From positions 61,001-125,000 of the forward strand of contig JAXCGZ010000107.1 of assembly GCA_037179515.1 (NCBI GenBank): 64,000 nucleotides of DNA, given 5' to 3'. This document shows, piece by piece, positions 47,501 to 58,700 of this stretch (position 1 is its first letter; each line of letters begins with the position of its first letter). The notes beneath the pieces were generated by a model that had not been told where the DNA came from, ran no database searches, and was given only the letters and a program-made list of their open reading frames with translations. This DNA is from Halocaridina rubra. Lineage: Eukaryota; Arthropoda; Malacostraca; Decapoda; Atyidae. Position numbers and translations under genes: made by a program.

Positions 47501-50054
47501 TACTATGCCATTTATATGTATTTCTGGAGACAAATCTGCCAGTATGTTTACTCCTAGATCTCTCTCATTTTCTGTCTCTTGAAGTTGTACTCCAGCCACC
47601 GAGTAGTCAAGCTTGGGCCTTCTTGCACTTGTACCCATTCTCATTACCTTACATTTGAAGTATTGAATTTCATTAGCCACTTTTCTGACCACTCATGCAG
47701 ATTATTTAGATCCTCCTGAAGTTCTCTACCATTGTTCTCGTTTTTTACTTTCTTCACAATCTTTGCATCATCTGCAAACAAATTCATGAATGAATTTACA
47801 GACTCTGGTAGGTCATTTACATATACAAGGAACAAAAGTGGCCCTAAAACTGAACCCTGTGGAAGTCCACTACCAACTCTTCTCCATTCAGACACTGAGT
47901 GTCTTACTCTAACCCTCTGTTCCCCTCCTTCTAAGTAAGTTTTTATCCATTCCAAAACATTTCCACCTATTCTAGCCATTGATTGCAGCTTCCTAACAAG
48001 TCTCCCATGTGGAACAGTGTCAAACGCTTTCTGGAAGTCTAGGAATATGCAATCTGCCCAGCCCTCTCTTTCCTGTAAGATTTGGCTTACCTCATCATAA
48101 AATTCTAATAAGTTTGTTACTGTTGATCTACCTTCTCTGAAGCCATGTTGCCTCACTGACAAAAAGTTGAAGGATTCCAAGTGAAGAGAGATATGTTTCC
48201 TTAGTAGTTTCTCCATAACTTTGCAAACTATGCTGGGCAAGGAAACTGGTCTATAGTTCAGAGCTGTATCCCTCCTTCCCTTTTTGAAGATAGGTATCAC
48301 ATTTGCTTGTTTCCAGCATCTTGGAATCTCCCCTGACTCCAGTGACTTTTTAAATATGATACTTAGTGCCACTGATATTGAGTTTGTGCATTTTTTAAGC
48401 ACATGAGGGGATATGTCATCAGGACCTGTAGCTTTATGAACATCTAAATCCATCAGCGCTTTGCATACCTCTGTGGCTGTAAGGTTGATGTTCTCTAATA
48501 CCGGCCCTTGAGCTTCTATCATTGCAATCTGAGGGGGTGAGGTATTTTCTACTGTAAATACTGACTGAAACTCCTTGTTCAATTCTTTGCAGATCTCTTC
48601 ATCCGTCTCAGTGATGCTTCCATCCGCTCTCTTTAGCCTTAAAACCTGTTCTTTTACCTTCAGTTTTCCTCTGATAAAGCTGTGGAAAAGCTTGGGATTT
48701 TCTTTAGCCTTCCTGGTGATGTCCCTCTCATAGTCTCTCTCTGCCTCTCTCCTTTTACTTAGGTAGTCATTTCTTGCTCTTTTGTAGGTTTGCCAGGCAT
48801 TTATGTTTTTTCTCCTCCTATACCTTTTCCAGCATTTGTCTCTCCACTCCTTAGTTCTTTTACACCCATTATCGAACCATTTCTCTCTGGCATGAATTAC
48901 ACCTACTTTGGTGACAGGTATGCAGCAATCTACTATCTTCCCATATTTCTCACAAAAGATGTCATACATTTCTTGTACAGATTTGTTGTAAAATAAGGTT
49001 CTCCAGTCAAGAACTGCAAAAAGCTCATTCATTTTGATGTAATCTCCTTTCGGATAGTTCCTCCTCATGTCCTCAGTGCCTCTACTCTCAGGAAGAATAT
49101 CTTCAATGATATACTCCATCAACAACACACATTGGTCACTCTTTCCAAGTGGTGATACATACTCAATTTTTTCAATATCCAACACATTATCTGTGAACAC
49201 TAGATCAAGTAGTGATGGCTCATCCCCACCCCTGGCCCTTGTTGGTTCCATTACATGTTGGTGTAGGAAATTCCCTTGTACGCAATCTAGGAATCTTGCC
49301 CCGAATGAGTCCTCACCACTGTGTGGGTCAAGATTTATCCAATCTATATCTTTATGATTAAAGTCTCCCATAAGCTGGTAATTACCTAACTGTGCTTACG
49401 GGAAAGAGCCCTATGCCCGTAACTCCTTATTACCTGGTCGATTCCAATTTTGTACTCAATGATACTTTTCATACTTGTCCTTAAAATTATGGATTAAGTT
49501 ACCACTACCTACCTCCTTGCTTAGCAAATTCCAATCATCAACTACTCTTACACTAAAAAAGTACTTCCTTACATCCTGCATAGAAGTTTTCTTATGAAGC
49601 TTCAAACTATGACCTCTAGTTCTAGTGTCAGCCATAGCAAAATATCGATCCCTATCCACTCTCTTATAACCATGAAGGAATTTAAAAACCGTTACCATAT
49701 CCCCCACATTCTTCTAGCTTTGAGTGATTGCAAGTCTGATTCCAAAGGAGGGATGGATATTCAAGCTTTGGCCTCACATAGGTAGCATAAATATTCCTGA
49801 ACATATCCTTGTCCATGTGTCTGAAGGCTTCACTTACATTTGCTATGAAAGCATATGCTGACCTTACTATGCCATTTTTATGCATTTCCAGAGACAAATC
49901 TGCCAGTATGTTTACTCCTAGATCTCTCATTCTCTGTCTCTTAAAGCTCTGCTCCTGCTATTGAGTATCCAAGATATTTCCACCTACTCTTGCCATTACT
50001 TACAGCTTCTTAATAAGTCTACTGTGTGGGACGGTATCAAATGCCTTCTGATAC

Positions 50055-50108
<54 letters not shown>

Positions 50109-53100
50109 TTACCTAATTGTGTTTACGGGAAAGAGCCCAAAGCTCGTATTTTCCCGTCTCCTAATAGGTTCCATTTTCTACTTAGTGATACTTATCATAC
50201 TTGTCCTTAAAACTATGGATTGAGATAGCTTAACTACCTCCTCGCTTAGCGAATTCCAGTTATCAACTACTCTTACACTGAAAAAGTATTTCCATACATC
50301 CTGCAAACAAGTTTTCTTACGAAGCTTCAAACTCTAACCTCTAGTTCTAGAGCCAGCCATATCAAAATATCGATCCCTATCCACTCTATCATAACCATGA
50401 AGGAATTTAAAGACTGTCACCATATCCCCCCCTCAATCTTCTAGCTTCGAGTGATGGTAAGTCTAATTCCCTCAGCCTCTCATAACTGAGATTGCGTATT
50501 TCTGGCACCAGTTTCTGGCATGTCTCTGAACTTTTTCAAGCTTAGCTATGTGCTTTTTCAAGTGCGGATTCCAAAAGGGGGCTGCATATTCGAGTTTTGG
50601 CCTCACATAGGTTACATAAATATTCCTGAACATTTCCTTGTCCATGTGCCTGAAGGCTACCCTTACATTTGATAAGAATTCATATGCTGCCCTTACTATG
50701 CCATTTATATGTATTTCTGGAGACAAATCTGCTAGTATGTTTACTCCTAGATCTCTCTCATTTTCTGTCTCTTGAAGTTGTACTCCAGCCACCGAGTATT
50801 CAAGCTTAGGCCTTCTTGCACTTGTACCCATTCTCATTACCTTACATTTGAAGTATTGAATTTCATTAGCCACTTTTCTGACCACTCATGCAGACTATTT
50901 AGATCTTCCTGAAGTTCTCTACCATTGTTCTCGTTTCCTACTTTCTTCACAATCTTTGCATCATCTGCAAACATATTCATGAATGAATTTACAGACTCTG
51001 GTAGGTCATTTACATATACAAGGAACAAAAATGGCCCTAAAACTGAACCCTGTGGAACTTCACTACTAACTCTTCTCCATTCAGACACTTAGTGTCTTAC
51101 TCTAACCCTCTGTTCCCTTCCTTCTAAGTAAGTTTTTATCCATTCCAAGACATTTCTACCTATTCTAGCCATTGCTTGCAGCAGATTATGTGTGTGTGTG
51201 TGTGTGTGAGCGCAATTACCTAATTGTGCTTATGGAAAAGAACCCCAAGCTCGTAACTTCCTGTCTCCCGGTTGGTTCCATTTTGCACTTTTTTTTTTTA
51301 TGATTGTGGAACCAGGACAGACCTGAAAAAAAAACAATAAAATAAAAGAAAATTACCCTCATCAGGCCTGGACACGAAGAAAACATAAAGATAAATAGAG
51401 ATGGGGAATGTTGTGACTTGTCAGATGTGAAGGGCTAATAAGACATGTGTAACGAATATCCAAGAATATTAGGTGTTGATGTAGGCATAGAAAGAGAACC
51501 ATAACTGGAGGAAGACTTAACATCGAACTGTCCAGGACAGACTTATCTAAGTCCAACTTACTGCAATTAGTGATACTTATCATACTTGTCCTTAAAACTA
51601 TGGATTGAGTTAGCATTAACTACCTCCTTGATGAGCGAATTCCAATTATCAACTACTTTACGCTAAAAAAGTACTTCCTTACATCCTGCATAGAAGTTTT
51701 CTTAAGAAGCTTCAAATTATGACCTCTGGTTCTAGTGCCAGCCATAGCAAAATATCGATCCCTGTCCATTCTGTCATAACCATGAAGAAATTTAAACGCC
51801 ATCACCATATCCCCCCTCATTCTTCCAGCTTCTAGTGATGGTAAGTCTAATTACCACAGCCTCTCCTCATAACTGAGATTGCGTATTGCTGACACCAGTT
51901 TCGTGGCATGTCTTTTATCTTTTTCCAGCTTAACTACTTGCTTTTTCAAGTGTGGACTCCAAAAGGGGGCTGCACATTCAAGCTTTGGCCTCACATAGGT
52001 TACACACATATTTCTGAACACTTCCTTGTCCATGTGCCTGAAGGCTACCTTTACATTTGTTAAAGAAGTATATGCTGCCCTTACTATGCACTTCAGGTGA
52101 CAAATCTGCCAGTGTGATTACTCCTAGATCTCTCTCATTCTCCGTCTCTGAAAGTTCTGCTCCTGCTATTGAGTATCCAAGATTGGGCCTTCTCGCACTT
52201 GTACCCATTCTCATAACCTTACATTATGAAGTACTTAATTTCATCAGCCACCGTTCTGATCACTCATGCAGACAGTTTGGGTCTTCCTGAAGTTCTCTAC
52301 CATAGTTCTCGTATCTTACTTTCTTCACAATCTTTGCATCATTTGCAAACATATTCAAGAATGAATTTACAGACTGGTAGGTTATTTACGTGAACAAAGA
52401 AAAAAATGGCCTTAAATCTGAATGCTGTGGAACATCACTACCAACTCTTCTCCATTCAGACAGAGTGTCTTATCCTAACCCTCTGTTCCTTTCCTTCTAA
52501 GTTTTCATCCATTCCATTTTCACTTAGTCTCAATATTACTTGCAGCTTCTTAATAAGTCTCCCATCTGGGACCATATCAAATGCCTTATAAAATGTATAG
52601 GTATATGTTTGTGTGTAATTACCTAATTGTGCTTGTGGAAAAGAGCCACAAGCTCGTAACTTCGTCCCCTGGTAGGTTCCATTTTGCACTTAGTGATACT
52701 TATCATACTTGTCCTTAAAACTATGGATTGAGTTAGCATTAACTACCTCCTCGCTTAGCGAATTCCAGTTATCAAGTATTCTCCCACTAAAAGAGTACTT
52801 CCTTACATCCTGCATAGAAGTTTTCTTACAAAGCTTCAAGCTATGACATCTAGTTCTAGTGCCAGCCATAGCAAAATATCCACTCTGTCATAATCATGTA
52901 GGAATTTAAAAGCCATCACCATATCCCCCTCATTCTTCTAGCTTCAAGTGATGGTAAGTCTTATTCCCACAGCCTCTCCTCAACTGAGATTGTGTATTTC
53001 TGACACCAGTTTTGTCGCATGTCTTTTAACTTTTTCCAGCTTAGTTACGTGCTTTTTCAAGTGTGGACACCAAAAGGGGGATGTATATTCAAGCTTTGCC

Positions 53101-55673
53101 CTAACATAGGTTACATAGATATTTCTGAACATTTCCTTGTCCATGTGCCTGAAGGCTATCCTTACTTTTGTTAAAGGAGTATATGTTGCCCTTACTATGC
53201 ACTTCTGGAGACAAATCTGCTGTGTACTTACTCCTAGATCTCTCATTCTCTATCTCTTGAAGTTCTGCTTCTGCTATTGAGTATCCAAGATTGGGCCTTC
53301 TCGTACTTTTACCCATTCTCAATACCTTACATATGAAGTAATGAATTTCATCAGCCACTATTCTGATCACTCATGCAGACAGTTTGGGTCTTCCTTAAGT
53401 TCTCTACCAATTTTCTCGTATCTCACTTTCTTCACAATCTTTGCATTATCTGTAAATATATTCAAGAATGAATTTACAGACTGATAGGTTATTTACGTGA
53501 ACAAGGAACAAAAATGGCCTTAGATCTGAACCCTGTGGAATATCACTACTAACTCTTCTCCATTCAGACACTTAATGTCCTACCCTAAGTTTTCATCCAT
53601 TCCAAGATATTTCCATCTGTTCTCGCCATTACTTGCAGCTTCTTAATAAGTCTCCAGTGTGGGACCGTATCAAATTCCTTCTGAAAAGTCTACGTATATG
53701 TGTATGTATGTAATTACCTAATTGCATTTACGGAAAAGAGTCCCAAGCTCGTAACTTCCCGTCTCCTGGTTGGTTCCATTTTGCATTTAGTGATACTTAT
53801 CATACTTGTCCTTAAAACTATGGAATGAGTTAGCATTAACTACCTCCTCGCTTAGAGAATTCCAGTTATCAACTACTCTTGCACTAAAAAAGGACTTCCT
53901 TACATCCTGCATAGAAGTTTCCTTACGAAGCTTCAAACTATGACCTCTAGTTCTAGTGCCAGCCATAGCAGATATTGATCCCCATCCACTCTGTCATAGC
54001 CATGAAGGAATTTAAAAACCATCGCCATATCCCCCCTCATTCTTCTAGTTTCTAGTGATGGTAAGTCTAATTCCCCCAGCCTCTCCTAACTGAGGTTGAG
54101 TATTTCTGGCACCAGTTTCGTGGCATATCTTTTATCTTTTTCCAGCTTAACTACATGCTTTTTCAAGTGTGGACACTAAAAGAGGACTGCATATTCAAGC
54201 TTGGGCCTCACAAAGGTTACACAGAAATTTTTGAACATTTCCTTGTCCATGTGCCTGAAGGCTACCCTTACATTTGCCAAGAAAGCATATGCTGACCTTA
54301 CTATGCTATTTATATGCATTTCTGGAGACAAATCTGCCAGTATGTTTACTCCTAGATCTCTCTCATTCTCTGTCTCTTGAAGTTCTGCTACTGCCATTGA
54401 GTAGTCAAGGTTGGTCCTTCTTGCAATTGTACCCATTCTCATTACCTTACATTTAAAAGTATTGAATTTCATTAGCCACTTTTCTGACCACTCATGCAGA
54501 CTATTTAGGTTTTCCTGAAGTTCTCTACCATTGTTTTCGTATCTGACTTTCTCCACAATCTTTGTATCATCTGCAAACATATTCATGAATAAATTTACAG
54601 ACTCTGGTAGGTCATTTACGTATACAAGGAACAAAAGTGGCCCTAAAACTGAACCCTGTGGAGTCTCACTACTAACTCTTCTCCATTCAGACACTGAGTG
54701 TCTTACTCTAACCCTCTAATCCCTTCCTCCTAAGTAAGTATTTATCCATTCCAAGACATTTCTACCTATTCTTGCCATTGCTTGCAGCTTCTTAATAAGT
54801 CTCCCATGTGGGACAGTGTATAAGGCTTTCTGGAAGTCTAGGAATATGCAATCTGCCCAGCCCTCTCTTTCCTGTATGATTCGGCTTACCTTATCATAAA
54901 ATTCTAATAAGTTTGTAACTGTTGATTTACCTTCTCTGAAGCCATGTTGTCTCACTGATAAACAGTTGAAGGATTCCAAGTGAAGAGAGATGTGTTTCCT
55001 TAGTAGTTTCTCCATAACTTTGCAAATTATGCCGGTCAATGAAACAGGGCTATAGTTTAGAGCTGTATCCCTCCTTCCCTCTTTGAAGACAGGTACCATG
55101 TTTGCATGTTTCTAGCATCTTGGAATCTCCCCTTTCTCCAGAGTCTTTTCAAACATACTTAGTGCCGCTGATATTGATTTAGCGTATTTTTCAAGTAAGG
55201 GGATATCATCAGGACCTGCAGCTTTATAGGAATCTAGTTCCATCAGCTCTTTGCAAACCTCTGAGGCTGAAAAGATGATGTTCTCTAATACTGGCCCATG
55301 AGCTCCTATCTCTGCAACCTGAGGGGATGGGGTATTTTCTACTGTAAATACTGACTGAAACTCCTTGTTCAATTCTTCACAGATATCTTCATCCATCTCA
55401 GTGTGTGCGTGTGCTGTAAATATTGATGCCAGGGACACAATATATGAGATAGGATTGACGTTGTCACTTTTACTAATCAACTGGTTGTAACAATGGTGCA
55501 TTCAATTAAAACCTGTGATCATTAGTATTAATTCCTAGTTAGAAAAATGGACACTTAAACTGTCAAGAATATTAATAATAAAACTATAAATTAATTTGAG
55601 AGCAAAACATAGGGAGCAAGTAAATAAAATAAAACAGTATAATTACTAAATACAATAAAAAAGAATTCAATTC

Positions 55674-55754
<81 letters not shown>

Positions 55755-58700
55755 GATAACTTCTGGTAATCTTAGCTAATATATTTGTACTTAACAAAAT
55801 TTGTAGGGTTTCTTTTAATACAAGTACACTGGCTGATTTTAATAGCGATTTCTTTTTCTTTTCTCAAAGGTATGTATGGTTCTGTATCCCGGAGGGGCAG
55901 ACAGTGTCAAGGATTATTGTCTCAACACACTTGGCCTAAGTAATGCTGATTACCGAAAACTTTTTACTAGTTTAGAAATACAAAAGTTAGATGCCAAGAT
56001 AGGTTGGGATACTTTGGATATCACATTTTTATACAAGCTTTTACAACGCGTATGTGGCCTTGCTTCACCATCAGATAAGAAATGGGCAAACCCCGCTTTA
56101 CAGGATACAGATACCATTGAGCATAGTTTGTACTTAATCAAAGTGGAGAGAAATTTTCTAGCACACGAGGCAGTAGTTTTAAGTAATTTGGCACTGGAAG
56201 AGAGAGCTCAGCATTTAAAAAAACTGTTAATGAATGTGCTTCAAGGAACAAGTGTAAGAACACATGAGGACTATTCTCAAGATATAGTTACCTTGAACTC
56301 TAAAATAGATGAAATTCTATCAACTACATCTCGATTGTCCTTACATGTTTACCAGAAAGAATTGGAAAAATTGCGTAGCGAAATTGTGAACAAAGTGATA
56401 AGGGAATCAAAGCAAGAGCTTTGTGAATATTATGCCGATTTATGGTCATCGACTATGATTGGCTGGTCTCAGAATTATATTTTGCAATCAGATGAGGAAA
56501 TTTCGGTACCAAACATTGAACATGTATTCACAAACATAACAATAAAAGACAAAAATGGTGATAAAGTAAACCTCTGTGATATGTTCAATCACCGGTTCTC
56601 AGATGGTCCACTTCCAAGACTGTTAATAATTGAAGGGATTGCTGGAATAGGAAAGAGTTTTCTCTGCAGATATATCGTTCATGAATGGGTTTTGCAAGAT
56701 TCATCTGCAGAGTGGTTACTTGATGTGGAGATTCTCATTTTTATTCAGTGCCATTCCATGAACTCTGATTCGCTGCGGGAATTTCTGTGTGAGGAGTTAC
56801 TTCCCAAGACCTGCAGCTGCCTACGACATGAGGATATAATACCTGCCTTGAGAAAATGCAACGTCATATTCATCGTAGATGGCGTCGATGAAGCAGGTCC
56901 AAGAGCAAAGATCATACTCAAAGAAATAAACACAAAATTTCCATCAAGCAGAATTCTTGCAACATGCAGGCCCGAGTTTACTGATGTAGCAAAGACTTTA
57001 CTAACAAAAAAAGAGAACCTCGTTGTCTTTTATGCCAAAGGTTTCACTGAATCTCAGAGATCGGAATATTTAAGAAAAGTGCTATCTGCACTCCAAAAGA
57101 TTGATGTTTGTGACTTGCCTGAAACTCTAAATGATAAAATAAAAGAACTTGACCAACACCTCGTGTCTTTATTGTCTTTACCTTTGACAGTAATGATGGT
57201 TATATTGCTTTACCTTGAAGACAGCGAGTCTCTTTCTCGTTCTACGACAGTAACTCATATATATAAGAAGACCATTGATATGAGACTCAAGCAAGTGGCA
57301 GAGCGTATACAACGTAAGCCAATGGAATCTAGACACATCAACTTGATTGAACATCTTTGCAAAAAATGGTTTGAGATCCTATGTGAAGTCGCATGGGAGA
57401 CACTTATGCTCAACACTCAGATATTAGATGAAAAATGTACATTAGTGTTAATGGATAAGGCTATGGAGAACAACATTGATCCTATTGATGTTATGTCTTC
57501 CTTTCTGAAGTGTAAAATGTTTGGTAATAAGTATGTCTGGGAATTTTTTCACAAGGCTTTCCAAGAATATCTCTCTGCTTCATATGTAAGCTCTAGCAAC
57601 AAAGATATCTTTGAAGAGCTTTACAAACCTTTTGAGGCAGTGGGAAACACTACTTTTCAAATGGAACGAGTCCCAAAATATTTACCCAGTAGGAGACTTA
57701 GTTTATCAAGAATTCTAAATTATTTGAAATCAATTTGTTGTTGCAAAGCTTTTTCAAGAAGAGAAAGAACCAGAGCAGCTCATTATTCTCGTAGAGTATG
57801 TGGAATGCCAATTAAACGTGGAATGCCAGTTAATTTGCCACTGTATTATGATGTATCTGGAACAGGTTCTAGAGCGATGAAAAACTCTCAAAATGTTGAG
57901 CATTTTCTGTGCTCTTACAGTTTTAGCATGGACAGCATAGGCACCGAATGGAGCAGCAGCACAGAAAGGAGCAGGGATAAAGCTGTAATTGAGCTCAACT
58001 CAATCGTATCACCGCATGTAGAGTCATGCATGGATGATGAAAGCCCATATGAAATGCAGGATGATTTATCTGAGAAAACTGTTGCCCTCCAAAATACGTT
58101 ACTTTTCTTGGGAGCTATGGAAGTTTCAAAGATAGATATGGACGAGTCTAAAATGAAAGACATCACTAAAAGGTTTAGCAAAAGTATAATAATAGATAAG
58201 TGGCTTAAATGGGCAACATTTATCAGAGAATGCGCTGAAAATCCGATAGTATGTCAACTAGTTCAACAGTATCTTAATGGGAATGATATAGAGTCATGGA
58301 TTAAAAACCAAAAAGCCTATGAACACTTGGAAGACGTGGAGTATTTACTAAAGAAAACACGGTTTGAACCAAAGAAGATCGAGTTGTGGTTTTTGGAAGA
58401 AAATCTCTTTCCAAAGAATTTACAAAGTCTTCTCTCAACCATAAGAGAATTATTACCATTGTTAACTTCTAATGTAGAGACTATTCCTAGGCATAGTAAA
58501 GCCCTGCAATATGCTTTGGATATACTGGATACTTTAGATTTCATAAATCTATGCATCAAAGGAAATGTGAAACAAGAACATATGGAGGATTTTGTATCTC
58601 TAATGAAATTCTTAAATGACAGAGATGCGGAGGTAAAATTAGAAATATTAATTGATGACAAGCATGATCTGGCAGCTCTTTTACACTGTTGTATAAATGG

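Noticed and set aside
55112..55501. A separate host gene upstream of HEPN-NACHT exon 2
   Set aside because: The protein (EDICEELNKEFQSVFTVENT) is the LINE segment just upstream of the RT. The rest of the ORF is read-through into flank.
56745..58661. Minus-strand ORFs inside the NACHT exon
   Set aside because: These are antisense shadows of the long coding frame.
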